A stretch of 64,000 bases of DNA from Turritopsis dohrnii (taxonomy: Eukaryota; Cnidaria; Hydrozoa; Anthoathecata; Oceaniidae). A model generated the notes under the pieces. That model was not told the origin of the DNA. It made no database searches and worked only from the letters and a program-made list of their open reading frames with translations. Position 1 is the first letter of the stretch. Each line of letters starts with the position of its first letter. This document shows positions 32,561 to 46,808 of this stretch, piece after piece. Location of the stretch: contig BQMF02000181.1 in assembly GCA_027922465.2 (NCBI GenBank), forward strand, positions 704,619 to 768,618, in the 5' to 3' direction. A program made the position numbers and the translations under genes.

Positions 32561-33838
32561 TTTCAATCATTTTTCAATCTTTTCAAAGAGCTAAATGTGT
32601 TATCCTTCGCGTGGTATACATTTTGGGTAAATCGAGACGTCCATGATCTTAACAGGGATATCTTAAATTTAATGCTTTATCTTGCCTTGACAATTAGCAG
32701 GATATCAGGGAATTCCTACTTCCATCGATATAACACCAACAGATTTCGCTCTGTGTGAGGCTATAAATGGCTGTTTATCATCCTTATAAGGCATCAGGAT
32801 ACAATTTAAATTTGTTTAAAAGTCTAAAAGCTTCGAACATGGTTGATACTCCAAACGAAAAAGATTGGTGAATTACGAAATCAAAGAAATACAATGAATT
32901 TCTGTTTCTATATATATTTCGTATAAGTTAAAATATTAAGTATTTTGAGTAGATTGTTGCACGAGAACATGTCAATAAATTTAAATTTCTCAAAATTAAC
33001 TCAAAATATCTTTAACATAATTTACAACAGAAAGATATAATAATAATAACTAATAATAAATAATAATAACATTTAACCAACGTCAAATTTTTGGGACAAA
33101 AAAACCCCCAAAGCCGTAAGTCCTAGGGCTAGGCTATATCTGCATCGCTTTTTCTGGTTTAACGAAATATTGAGTTGCAGTAAAATAATGAAGCATTGTT
33201 TTATTATCAACTTCCACAAACATACGAAAGAGGTCAATCATTGAAAGTGAGGTTAAATTTCAAAAGTTACATAAGCAAACAAGATGTGGATGCACTTACC
33301 TAGTGGAAACTACAAAGAAACCATAGAATCTACACTTAATAAATAAGTGGGTGCATCGCATTCTATAGAAATATATACACCTGTGATAGTTTGCTTAATT
33401 CGCGAAAAAAACATGTTTACAAAAATTTTACAAAATAGTTTTACACGAAAAACGTAATAAATACTCTTTATAAAAAAGTAAAAAGATATATAAAAAATCA
33501 AGAAAAAAATATTTCATGTAACTGTCACAAGAAATACTTACGAGCATATGGGTTTACCTTGGCTTTAACAACAGCGTGAAGATGTTTATTACGTCATCAC
33601 TACTTTCCCTGTTGTCATAGCAATAAACAAATTACAGATAATGAACTCAACCCTTAGTTCGATATAACAGCTCATTATTTTTAATTATCTTTCCAATTGG
33701 AAGAATAGTGCTGACCGAAAAAACTCAAGACTGATCAGCCTTTATTACAGCTGACAATCAAATGACAATTCTTAATAACAAAAATAAAACAACAACAGAA
33801 GGAAACTCAACAAAATAAATGAAACAGAACAGAAGCGA
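32561..33838. other. Intergenic, 3' of the receptor gene
   Basis: AT-rich, no coding frame. An AATAAA on the minus strand at 33741-33746 is a likely polyadenylation signal for the receptor gene, about 95 bp after its stop codon. Confidence 0.5.
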
Positions 33839-36800
33839 TTATATAAGCGTACCACTAGAAAAACCACTGTCTTTCTCACATAAATACAACTCCTCTCCAT
33901 ACCTATGATAGTACATATCGTCGCCGTCACTGTCGCTATGCAACTCCAAGTCGTCGTATAACGGATTGTAGTAATCCTCTTCAATATCATCGTCAAGACC
34001 CATTGCCGCGATGACGTCATAGTAGGGATTCTCAAAAGCCAACATATGGCTGTCACCGTTTGGTAACATGGGCATTTCGAGTTCTTTCGATTCTCTCTTG
34101 ATTTTTTTGAATAATGATGGATTTTTCGCCCTGTTTGTATGTCGCCAGATGAGGGCGATGAGAATGATTAATAGCAAACCGCCGATTACTAAATAAACAG
34201 GATGTTTTGTAGGAATACAAGTCCTCCATGTAACCTGCGCATCAGATATCAAAGAAAGCTTACGTACCTGCAACGCTATTAACAACATATTTCATAGTAC
34301 CTCGATACCAAGAACTTCCGTGTGTTGGAGGCACCAGTACACCGTTGTAATAGTCATATTTTAATGCAACAGATAAATTTACGTGACCGGCAAACAATAG
34401 CACATCCTCTACAATAGAACCGTTCACTGGGTTGTCTTGGTGTAAGAGGCTCATAGTTATCGACGACACATCTCGATTATCTTCAGAGTACATCTTTCGC
34501 ACATGAACCACCCTTGAAACAAATAAGCCTGGATTTTTTTCGGGTGATCTGACGAATGAATCGAGTTTGCAATAGCCGTAAGTAGATATGTTTCTTTTTG
34601 GGAATTCGTCATGAACGAGTTTGTACTTGTTAAAGCAGTTTAGCATGAGATTTTCCAGATTCTCATTGAGCTTTTGTTTAGTATAAGCAACAGCAAAGAC
34701 ATCTGCATCAACAAGTAAATTTATACGGAACGTGTAGGTGGCTGCATCAAAGCATTGACCGTTTATGTTATTGCATAAATAGCCTTGAGAGCAGTGACAT
34801 TTACTTCGACACCCTTCACCATAATGCGACCAATCACAATCATCCGCGCATGTGCGGCCAGTAAAACCAACGGTACAATTGCATTGGCCATCTATTTTAT
34901 CACAAGGTGAGTGCGAATGATGGCATAGGCATTTTGATTGACACCTCCAGCCATAATTTCCATCAGCACATTCCTATGGAAAAGACAGTTCATGAATGTC
35001 AGAGAAAGTTAGTTTGTTAACGTTCCAATAAATGTTTTACACAGCTGGAAGCCTGAATCCCACAGTTGCTCATAACAATTTTTTTTTATTTGGCATTTCC
35101 ACATTACATGCCTATTCGTCCAAAATTTTAAAATAGATATGCATTATAAAAGAATCTTGCGTTTTTAGTTGATTTAATATGCATTATTAAAACATTATTA
35201 TATAAATATATTATTATATAAATAACAATTAAAAACTTGGTTAAAAGGGAGAAGTAACTGACTGGAACATAGAATGAAACAAAAGGGAGGCGGAACTAGT
35301 CAGGATTGAAAACCGCTTGGAGTGGGCAAAAAAAATATAAAAAAATTGTAACTGAAACGGATCTAATACTTCTGCTTCAATTTCATTTCATCAAAACAAA
35401 TTCATCATAACGGACAAAGGAACAATTTTTCAAATGGGTATCGTTGTTTTGTTCGAAATGACACCATACCAAACCACGCCCATACCAAACCACGCCCATG
35501 ATCGAACAAACAAGATATTATTAACTACCTCTTCACAAAAGTTTTCTTGGTAACCAGGCAAGCAAGTACATGAACCATTAATATAATTGCACTCGAGTGT
35601 TCGGTTACCATGACAATGACAATCTTTTGCACAATGTAAACCATAAGTTCCATTCGCACACCTCTCTTCGCAATGGATTCCCTTATAACCTTCAGTGCAT
35701 CGACAGAACCCCTCCGCACTAAAAAGATTGAAGTGTCAGGTAACATACATGAAGTGAGATATTTGGTGGAGATAGTGATAAATGAAGTACAGCTGTATTG
35801 AAGACATTTGTAGCTGTTGATGCGAATAAGTCAATTGGAAAACAAATCCTACATTCCGTGAGAAGAAGAACTTTATGTTAAGCAAACCTGTCACAATCAG
35901 CGCCATTTTGGCATTTGCACAGTTGTTCACAACCTAAGCCAAAAAAGTGTTCATTGCATTCTTTTTCACATGAAGCTCCTTGAAAACCAGCCAGACAATA
36001 ACAAAAACCATCTCTATGGTCACACCGCCCATTATTTTGACATGTACAGGGCTGTGTACAATCTCTACCCCACCAGTTTTTTGGGCACTTCTCGCTGCAT
36101 CGTACACCATTATAACCTGAAAATGATGGCAGAAAAATGAGAAATGATATTGAAGAATCAAAAATAGTCATGACAACAAACATTAATTGGCCAACCTGGT
36201 TTACAAATGCATGAGCCAGATGCTGTATCACATTCATCTGTATTCCTATTTGTGCAATTACATTCTTTCATGCAGTCTTTACCATAGAAGCCGTATTTAC
36301 ATGGTATTTCACAGTGATCCCCAGTAAAGCCGTGCAAACATGTGCACTTTCCTGTCACTATGTCACAAGCTGCACCATTTTTGCAGGAGCATTCGTATTT
36401 GCACGACTGACCCCAAGAGCCTTTGCATTTACTCTCACATCTAAAATAGAAAGATATCTGCATAAACCTTAACCATTATGCCCATTTACCATCAAAAATT
36501 GAGATTATATACCTTTCATCAGTATAACCAGGCTTGCATAAACATTTTCCAGTTTTCATATCACATCTATCGGTGTTTTTACTGCAGGAACACGCATATG
36601 CACAGTTTTCACCATATTTATTTTCAGGGCAAGAATGTTCGCAGTGATCACCATAGAAACCAGGATTACATATGGTGTGACCACTCACTGGGTCACATCG
36701 AGAATTTTTTGGATTTTGGCAATGTTGGGCACAGCCTTTCCCAAATAAATTTGAGGGGCATTGGATACGGCATGTAGGTCCAATCCAACCAGCTGGACAG

Positions 36801-39800
36801 TCGCAGTTTCCAGTCTTCTCATCACATAAGCCACCATTAAGACAAGCACATCTGAAAACAAAATACAATGGAAAAAAGTTCTTTTGTCTACTTCTCAGTA
36901 AAATTATAGGAAACAGATGTAAGATGTACCTTTTGCTGCAATTTTCACCATAGGTTCCATTGGTACACTTCTCCTCGCATCTTTCTCCGGTAAATCCTGG
37001 TGGACACTGGCACGTACCATCAGCAGGGTCACATATCATGTACTCTCTACATGAACATATTTCTTTACAGCCACGTCCATATGTGAAATTTTTGCATTTG
37101 ATGTTACAGTGGGAGCCATAAAAACCAGGCAAACAGGAACATCTGCCTGTTCTTGAATCACAATACTCCATCGATGGACAATTGCACCTCTTCTTACAAC
37201 TAATTCCATAAAAACCTTAAATAACAAAAAAACATGAAATACATTTAAATTTGTGGACAACGAAAACTATAGAAATTCAATTACCAATGCATTCAAATCA
37301 TTTCCTAGATGAAGTGCTTGAAGGTAAATTTAAAGAAATCTGAACATACCTCTTGAGCATGGTATCTGGCAAAACTGTCCTTTATATCCTGGTTCACACA
37401 TGCAAGTAAAACTCGATTCTCCACTTATACACCTGGCATTATTTTTACATGGATTTGGACTGCAGCCAAAACGTTGGCATTTCTCTCCATGATAATTCTC
37501 CAAACATTTACATTCTTTTTCATGGGTCACTATGACAACAGAAAAAAGAAATCACAAGGACTACTTTTTCAGTCCAAAATCTTAGTTTTCGATAAATATG
37601 ACACAGACAGTTATTACTACTTGACTCCACTAAGTACATATAATGATAAACAAGGATTTTAAAAACAGTGATGCTCTTTTCTTTTTCAGTGTATTTCTAA
37701 CGATCAAAAAAATAAAAATAAAAAAAGATCACCTTCATTTATCCCACATTGTGCATTAGGATAAGGACAAATTCCATTGCCACTGCAATTTGTCTCTTTA
37801 CCTTTGGTGTTTAAAGTAGGACACATGCTTTGGAATAAGTAGTAGCCATACAGTTCAATACGTAGACAACCAGAGATCATAAATTTTGATGGATAAAAAC
37901 GTATTGCCTTTGCAACCAATGCATAAGCAAGAACATGCTCAACTACTTCATCCTTTCCTGAAACAGTGAAAAAAAAAGATTTATACAAAAATCCTTGAGC
38001 AGAAATTACAAATTTGCATAACAATTCCAGAGATCAGTGCAGGATTTCTAAAAAATGAAGATGAGGAGGAGGAAATATACAATCAGCATATAGCAGTAGA
38101 ACATCTTTCAACTTCATAATAAACATTGCACAGAGTTTACAGGAAAAGTACAATAACCATGCTTCCATCAAGCAAAAAATCACTGAAGTACGTTTTCATA
38201 GAAAGAACCTCAAATGTACACATCATTTCAACGGAAATGCACTTTGTTGCAGTGACTCACCCATTCAGTCTGCTCTGCTTTAAATTACATAACATTTTTT
38301 TACTTTGACGAAAAGCAGATGGAATGCTTACTCTCTTAAAGGTTAACACTGTAAGTGATTGTTCTCCTGCTTTTAAACACAATAATTGTTTTAGTAATAG
38401 CAGTAGGCAGTTTTTTCATAGTTAAATGAAATTCTAACAAAGCCTAAATAACCAGGTCTATTGTTTTACTTGTAATCGAAACCTGAGGAATTAAGACAGT
38501 CAAAGGAAGTTTTATCTGTGACTTGTGAAATGATCCTGGCAGCCGCTTTCATTTTCAGTTTAAGTTATTGTCATTTTCACAGATGAAAAAAATAATTGAT
38601 AACAAAAGTTTCCTTCTATAGAACTTAATATTAGTAAAAATTAGTCAACTAACTATCTGTGTTTCCTTGAAACAAGTAAACAGCTTTCAAAGTATTATTT
38701 CGATAATAAGCAAAACTAAGTCCATCCAATGAAAACTTGACTTTGTATCTACAAGCAAAATAGTATTAGTGAATTAGTTGTTAGTATTCAGCATTAAAAA
38801 AACATTTCTATCATAATAAGAACCACTATCATAAACATAATCATCTACTTACTCCTCAGTATAACAATACCAACGATCCGAGTGATCTAGTTTCTCTCCA
38901 CCTTGGGTAGCTATTTTATTGATTAGTGCAACTTCCGGCAAGTGAATTTCCAAGTAAAATAGGCCCCTGTTTCCATCAGTTGGCATCCATGCTCCTACAC
39001 AAGTTGATACAGGAGAGATTTCAATCAACTTTCAATTGTATCACAGAATGTATTATAAAGCATTAACAATGAATAAACAGTGAAACAGTATGTCAGATTT
39101 GAACTGAAAGCTAGAAGGCTAGAAAACATTTCTTAAAAATTATTCTCGATTTACTTGAACCATGAAAGTTTATCTGATACTCAGTTCTGAACTATACCTA
39201 TACACTGATGGAAGACCTTTTCAACACATCATCAGCTTTCTATTGTCATTTTCGTGAAGTCGCCAAATTAGAGATTTTATCAAATCAAGCTTTCCCTACC
39301 AAGTCCATTCAGTCGTGAGTAGACCAACTTTTTGCTTTTCCCAGCAGTTGATTGAAAAGAGCTATCAGGTATGAACCGACTCTGCATTCCAAGTTCTGTC
39401 CAAACATCAATGGATACTGGAGCAATCATCAAATTCTTGAAGTGGAAACTTTTTTCAGCTTGGTAAAGACGGAGAAAAAATGAACCAGCTTTCAAAGAAA
39501 ATGTCTAAATCCAAATGGAATTAGATTTTTTTTAACAGAAATCTTGGAAGGAAACAAAAAGGCTAACTATGCCATCAATTATCTTTTTAATGATCTACTA
39601 TTCTTCAAGAGGACAATACCTATTCTTCATTATTTCTGCAGTCAGATATTACTTTTACAGATTTCTACATAATCAATTACAATTGTTGAATTAGTTTTAA
39701 TAAAAGGTTTGTTGTTTTGTCAAAACTATTAACTTATGTATGATTCATTATTTTAGGAGAGAAAATTGTAATTGAATCCTAATTGAATGTTCTTTTACTA

Positions 39801-42800
39801 AAAGATATTTAATATTTTACAACCCTAACAGAGAATGGGATGATTTTCAGGAATAAAGATCATTTCTGATCCTAACCTTTATTTTTGTTATATTTCTCGA
39901 TAAACTTTCAGGCATCCTAAAAAATTTGCATGGGAACACTTGATAGAATAGAAAAATAAAATAAAAAATAAAAAAGCTTTTTGGAAGGAATGTGATCAGT
40001 AAACAATCATCAGTATTCCTCTATTTGTAATGATGTTACATTTCATTCATGTTTTTCAGTCTGTTCTTAAAACATCTATTTTACACAAGATGCTCTCGGT
40101 TATATCATAAGACTTTTTTAGTATGCTGTCATGTTGTTCTTAGGAAGGGCTTGCCAAATTTCAATGATCACAAACATTTAATAATAGAAACTTTTGTAAG
40201 GTTTTCATGAGTTTGTTCGCACATAAATACCTTTTTAACATTATGCCAGTTCAAGTGGACTGGATTGGAATAGATTTAAGTTATGGTCTCTGATAATGGT
40301 GCAATTTTGGTTGCAACTACTTTTTTTATGAAATTGGTGAAACTATTCAATTCATCAAACAAAATCAATTCCATGAAACAGGAAAACCAGTAAACGATTA
40401 CAAGGATGAAAATACATTTCATGAAAGATATGAGTTGCAAAATAGAACCACTTTTCAATTTCAGTAATAGGGTTTCTTGTGTATTTCTAAACACTACGAA
40501 AATTATATCTTCATTTATAGTCGAAGTAATAGTTCTTTTAATCGAAAAAAGTGCTCAATATTTGTTGAAATAGAGCAGAGTATTGAAGAAAAAACTACAG
40601 TTTTTCAGTACTCAGAGTTTCAGGCCGTACGTATTGTACGACAATCTTCAACTAAATAAACCGTTTTACATATAATACAATGTTAGGGTATCCATCATGA
40701 CGTCAGTTATTGTAATTTTGAGACGTAAATATCAGCTGATGTTTCCGACGGTGTCTGCATTTGGCGATAATTTCTTACCTTTTGTTGAGGTTTCTTCAAG
40801 GGTAATTTGCGATCCAGAACTTTTCATTTAGGCAAAGTAAACATCTTTTTGATTCTGGTGTGTATGATTTGGCTTTGGTGATTATTTTCCAAGATATGAC
40901 TGGTGTTCCGTTGTTTTTTTTTATATTCCAAACTTCTGTTGAAAGCGCTGTGTTGTTTTTGAAATTCAGAAAAGGTATGACAGATTTCCAATTAAAATTA
41001 AAACAAGACATTAAAAAGATTAAAGAATCTGGAAAAGTCTATGCTCCACTGACAAAACATCAAATATATAATATCTATTAAGTAAGGAAGAATACAACAG
41101 ATTACTAACAAACTCAATCACCGAATCATACATGAAACTGAACAATAACATTAAGAACACCATAGATAAGGAAGGAAAAGTAACTCTTAAAGAACACCAT
41201 GTATTCGAAAAAACGATTGCTTCATAACCCTTAAGGATCATAAAGATAATTTCCTGAACAATCCTACAACACAACTTATTAACCCTGCAAAGAACGAATT
41301 AGGAAGAATAAGCAAAGGAATTTTGGAAAACATAAACAAAGAAATAAGAACAAAAATGGATTTAAACCAATGGCAAAGCACAACCGCCGTGACAGATTGG
41401 TTCATACATATGTAAATGAATTTCAAATGTAAATTCATGATGTTCGACGTAAAGGATTTTTACCCATCGATAAATGACAAACTACTGACAGATGCACCTC
41501 AATTTGCAGACGGCTTAATACCTTTAAACGAAAAGGACAAAGAAATACTGTTGCATTCCCGAAAATCATTACTGTCTAATAATAACGAAACCTGGGCTAA
41601 AAAAGGAGACTCACTTTTTGACGTAACAATAGGAGCCTACGATGGAGCAGAAGTTTGTGAACTGGTCGACTGTTTCATTTTGTCACAGATAACAAAAAAA
41701 AAATTCAATAGACAAAATATTGGACTATACAGGGACGCTGGTCTAGATGTATTTAAAAACACGAGTGGGACAGAGAACGAGAAAATCACAAAGGAATTCC
41801 AAAAACTTTTCAAGAAAAACAATTTAGAAATAATTGTGGAATGTAATATGAAAAAAGTTAACTACTTGGATGTAACGCTAGATCTCGAATCAGGAACATA
41901 GACCGTACCATAAACAAGACAATGAAACAAACTACGTCCATATTGAATCAAACCACCCACCGAGTATTTTAAAACAAATCATGTTATCAATACAAACCCG
42001 CTTTTCTAACCTATCAACCAACGAACACATCTTTTCACAAGCCACACCATACTACAAAGAAGCACTAAAAAGATCAGGAAACAATCACAAATTCCAATAT
42101 ACACCAAATAGAAATCAACAACAAAACTGAAGAAAAAGAAGGATCATTTGTTTTAATCCCCCATACAACAAAAACCTAGAAACGAACATCAGCAGATACT
42201 TCCTAAAACTAATAAACAAACACTTTCCCCAACATTATAAATATCACAAACTTTTTAATAAAAACAACATCAAAGTTAGCTATAGCTACATGCCAAATGT
42301 ACTTTGCCTAAATTGCGTACAAAAAGAAGCATGTCCCCTTAACAAAAAATGTCTTACCCCAAACATCGTTTATGAAGGTACTATAAAATCTGATCTGCCC
42401 AATTATAAAGAAAAAAAATACAAGGACTTTGCGAAACAACATTTAAGAAAAGGTTCAACAGTCACAATACATCGTTCCGCCTGAAAAAATACAAAAACAA
42501 CACGGCGCTTTTTACAAAAGTTTGGAATATAAAAGGAAACAACGGAACACCAACCATATCTTGGAAAATAATCACCAAAGCCAAATCATACACACTCAAA
42601 TCAAAAAGATGTTTACTTTGATGCCTAAATGAAAAGTTATGGATCGCCAATTACCCTGGAAAAAAACTCCTCAACAAAAGGTCAGAAATTATCGCCAAAT
42701 GCAGACACCGTCGGAAACATCAGCTGATATTTACGTCTCAAAATTCCAATAACAGACGTCATGATGGATACCCTAACATTGAATTATATGTCAAACGGTT

Positions 42801-45800
42801 TATTTAGCTGAAGATTGTCGTACAATACATACGGCATGAAACTCTGAGTACTGAAAAACTGTAGTTTTTTCTTCAATATCTTCATTTTTATATATTTTCT
42901 TTCCCTAATCATTTTTTTCACTTATAAAAAATATTGATCTAACCCTAAAAGTTGAAATTACTCTATTACATGATTCCACAAAAATTAAAAGAAAAACGGC
43001 AAAATATTTGAATAATCATATTGATAACTTTCGAACATAAAAAATTCTTTCAGTCCGTTTGCATTCATTTATGTTTATCTGAATTAGAAGTCAGCTTGGT
43101 CTTAGTTGTTACTTAATGATTTTGGTGCATTATCTACATGATAGCAGAAATGAACTGTTAAGTGCTAAGGATTTATATCATTTCATCTTTATTTTACAAA
43201 AATAAAGACTGAATATAACATACCACGCTAAAGGGTAACCAAATGGAATTTTGTTTGGTATAGATCAAATCTCGTGTAAAATTGGTACCACTTATCTCAA
43301 TGGTAACTGCATTGGTATCATTTGAAACAGCAAAAGAATCAATCCACAGCAAATAGCGTCCTTTCTTTTGCACTCGAAATTCATGAATAGCAATAAGATC
43401 TCCAGGTTTGCCATTGGCAGTCACAAATTTCCCAACCTCTTTCTTATTGCTATTATACTGGGTTTGGACTGACCAAGCAGAACCTAAAAAGTTGAGATGG
43501 ATAATTGATATTTAATACAAATAAAAACGTATTATTATTAGTGATAGTATACATTACAATGACCTAAACAATGTAATAATTTGTAACTGAACTTGTTAAA
43601 ACATTACAGAGCACACAAGAAAAGAATTATGCCTTTCGTAATATCAAGCAGAAAACTATTCAAATGGCAACTTTGACAACAAGATTCGCATCGCTACTTA
43701 AACATGAAATTTGGAAGTTTTGCTGGATGTGTAGATTCTTTACTTGGGTAAAATCATCTTCAACATCTGCCCATTCACCATTTGATGGCTCGTTTTTATT
43801 TTGTTGTTAAACTGGCTCATATTGGTATGATGCAATATTCAATAACACAAACATACCTCTGGCAAATGGTTGAAAAACATCAATTAGGCATGATGATAAA
43901 GTTATTTCCTTTTGCTTGCATACTTTTTCTGTTATAATATGTGAATCTTTTCTTGTACATTCTAAATTGATATCAGTCAACGACAGCGGATGACAGGCAT
44001 CAGGACAAAGATATTTTTCATCTGTGTGAGGATCTGGTTGTTTGAGTTGCTGGACAAAAAGAAATTTCCGAATTGAACCAATTTTTTGGCCTATGTTAAC
44101 ATAGCCAGTTTGCCAGACACTTTTCATAAGTTGTGCATCAGTCATGTGCCACACATCTATCAAGAACAAGACATTTTTGAAGAATCAAAACAATTGATTC
44201 TAATTATGTTTAAGCATAATTTTGCTTGAAATGCAGGAAAGTCAACTGACTTTTACCTTCTTTTAATTTTCCACTGGCAGTTATCGCATCAATCCTTAAC
44301 TCTCCAAAGTAAGATTGTGCTGCATATTTGAATTTCAATATGCAACCTTCTTCATGGTCAAGATCCATGCTTGCAAGGACTCCTGAATTGAACAAATGAA
44401 CAAGTTAGACAAAAATGTGACACTATATTTCTAAAGGACAACATGGCATTTCATAGTCGAAATAACCATTCTACATGCAAAAATTTGTTCTGCAAAAAAC
44501 TGTGTTCATGAAAGGACTGGCTTAAGACTGGTATCAGCCGTGGTTTCTTGCAGCTCAAGTATATTGGCACTCTCTAAGTTTCAAGTGTAAGAATAATCTA
44601 GAGAGACTCAAAGCAGCTTCTGTATTATTCTTCCCTTTTTATTCTTGTCTTGGTTGTAGAGCAGTTCCCTCGTTTATGACAAAATTTTGTCTTAAAATTT
44701 CGTCTTGTCTCTTAAAACATGGAGTGAATGAATGAATGAATGAAATGTAATCAAGTCATGATAAGTTATAATCAGTTAACACCTTGGGTTGAAAACCTGA
44801 ATATTGTAAAGAAAAATTAGTCTTACTCATCAGGTCGATATATTGTAACGAATGTAGAAATGCTATTCATGGATAACTATTCATGCAAAACTTGATTTCT
44901 AGGAGATACAAAAAAAAGTTGAAAGAAGAGTTTACCATAATCGCCAGGCTTTTTGTTTGTGGTATTAGCATAAATGAAGTATGAATGTTTTTTTGGTCCT
45001 TGAGCTGGAATTTGTAAAGAATGAGAAACTTTTTTTATGAGAGCTGCAGTTGTTATTGCCCAAGGAAATCTACTTGGCTCAAAACCACAAAGACCATTTC
45101 CAAAGTGGCAATTAATGATAGTTTTCAAGCCTTTTCCTGTACAATCTAAAAAAGATAAAAGAATTGTCTTTTATTAAAACAAATGTTTTTCCATTGTTTG
45201 TGTCATGTAAAAAAAAAATCTGCCACACTGTGGAAAAAAATTAAATTATAACGTAAGTGGATTCAAAATAAAACTTGTGTGAGAGATTAAAGTGGCAACC
45301 CGCAAATTTTTCAACTGCCTATAATTGAATTCATGCATAACATAGTTCATTCTTTATTCAAGAAAGAAGTTACTATTTTTTTATGAAAAATATAAAATTA
45401 TAGTTTTATTTGTTAATAAAAGCATAATTTCTGAACCTATTTAAGAAATGAAGAAAATGAAATTGACAAAAAAAATGTTTTGAACTTTAAGCCCTGGCAA
45501 AAATTCACAGAGTCACGATATACCTGCCACTGTTCTTGACTTTCTACCAGCACCACATGCATTGGAACATTCACCCCATCCAGTCATTCGCTGTGTCAAG
45601 CTTGTCTCATTCACATCACGACAGTAACCTTGAGAATCCACAATTTCTCCTTTATCAAAACATCGATTAACATACAGTTGAATTCGAACTTCAGCAGACA
45701 ATGACATTACACTTTTATTTTTCTTTCCCCAACCATTTCCAACATATATAATGGATGCCTGGCCAGGCTTACCACTAACTGGTAACCAAATTCGTACAGC

Positions 45801-46808
45801 CATGTTACTATACGCAAACACAATGCCACCATAACGATTAGTATTGCCTTTGGGACTTTGAACAGAACCAGTTCCTTCAAATATTAATGGATGAACTTGA
45901 TGTGGGAAACGATATTGAACTCGAACATATGTAGGCAAAATTCTGAGATTATGTTCTATTTCCACAAAAGATTGACTGGCTTGATTAGCTGAGAATAATT
46001 GCCAATTTGACTGGTATACAGGAGGTGGAAATGAGTTGATCCATAGTCGTACATGTACAGTACAGTTTTGTACAGATTGAACATATTTACCATTACCCCA
46101 CCTCTTACCAACTCCAATGCATCCTGTTTTAGATCGATTAGGAGTCCATAACAGGAGCCTTTTATCATTATAGGCAAATATAACACCACCATAACTTCTA
46201 GTTGAGCTTGCGGTTTGTGAGGCACCAGTAGCATGGAAAACAAAGTCACCTTCTTTATCCCTTGTTGGTGAAACACGGATACTGACAAGCTCAGGAAGTT
46301 GAAGAAGGGAATATTCAACAGAAATTTCAGGTTTCAATATTGAATGTATTTGAATTTCCTTCTCAAAAGCTGGGCTAGGCCCCATTCTCCATGCTTCGAT
46401 TCTTACCTCTGCTTCACTTGTGCTTTGAGAATTTTGGTTATTGCCCCAACCATTGCCAACAAAAATAACTCTGCCATTATTAATTGGTGCCCACACCCTT
46501 ATACTATTATTATTGTATGCAAATAATAGACCACCATATGTTTCTGATTGTATTCCATCGTTTTGACATGCTCCACCCCCTTCAAAAGCAAAACCAGCAT
46601 TGTTTCCATCCTTTGCTAGACTGTAGACACGAACATGGAATGGTAAAGTTCCAAAGTTATGATTGACTTCTACAAAAGAGTCATACCCTTTGTTACTAAT
46701 CAGAATAAGCTTAGTGAAATCTGGCGGTGGAAAATCACCTAATCGTTCACATGAATACATTGTCATGTAGAAAAGGTTTATGGCTACAATCCATTTATAT
46801 ATCTTCAT
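33839..46808 (-). CDS. Large receptor: beta-repeats, TSP1, MAM-like, discoidin, MEGF-type EGF array, TM
   Basis: Exons with matching splice sites (minus strand, right to left): 45524-46808, 44936-45145, 44257-44382, 43857-about 44154, 43224-43483, 39300-39416, 38853-38994, 38654-38748, 37733-37957, 37350-37529, 36930-37215, 36513-36851, 36196-36440, 35888-36116, 35529-35718, 34268-34973, 33839-34234. The first exon encodes a signal peptide and three repeats of about 120 residues (YGG..FAY....RIW.P, VGNGWG), then WGECSNACGAG of a TSP1. Then MAM-like (CHFGNGLCGFEP), discoidin (LGMQSRFIPDS, LINKIATQG, CLRIELYG), about 13 EGF units, a Cys-poor region, a TM helix (VYLVIGGLLLIILIALIW), and a tail with ENPYYD and YNPLYDD. 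Phases disagree between 43224 and 39416, so one exon there is missing. Likely an adhesion or engulfment receptor; ligand unknown. Confidence 0.8.
40581..42878 (+). mobile_element. Penelope-like element with head-to-head inverted partial copy, in a receptor intron
   Basis: A second Penelope lineage. 42490-42878 (3' part, with the CLNEKLW region and the tail) is repeated in inverted orientation at 40581-40965, so the element is flanked by inverted repeats of nearly 390 bp, starting TATTGAAGAAAAAACTACAG. Penelope elements often carry such inverted partial copies. The main copy on the plus strand runs from about 40977. Lies in the intron between 39416 and 43224 of the receptor gene, antisense to it. 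Confidence 0.75.
40977..42760 (+). pseudogene. Penelope-like RT/endonuclease gene, several broken frames
   Basis: Recognisable pieces: a start region TDFQLKLKQDIKKIKESGK (40979-41080), then RT palm with MMFDVKDFYPSI (first Asp) and NIGLYRDAGLDVFKNT, where the usual Y-x-D-D is altered to YRDAG (41416-41901), then FNPPYNKN-like and CLNCVQKEACPLNKKC cysteine region (42290 onwards), which precedes the GIY-YIG part. Stops and frame changes near 41080, 41225, 41415, 41902 and 42484. Inactive; the changed active site alone would abolish RT activity. Confidence 0.75.

Noticed and set aside
39280..39495. Independent small gene on the minus strand
   Set aside because: Its central part is the first half of the discoidin domain and has splice sites on both sides, so it is an exon (39300-39416) of the receptor gene.
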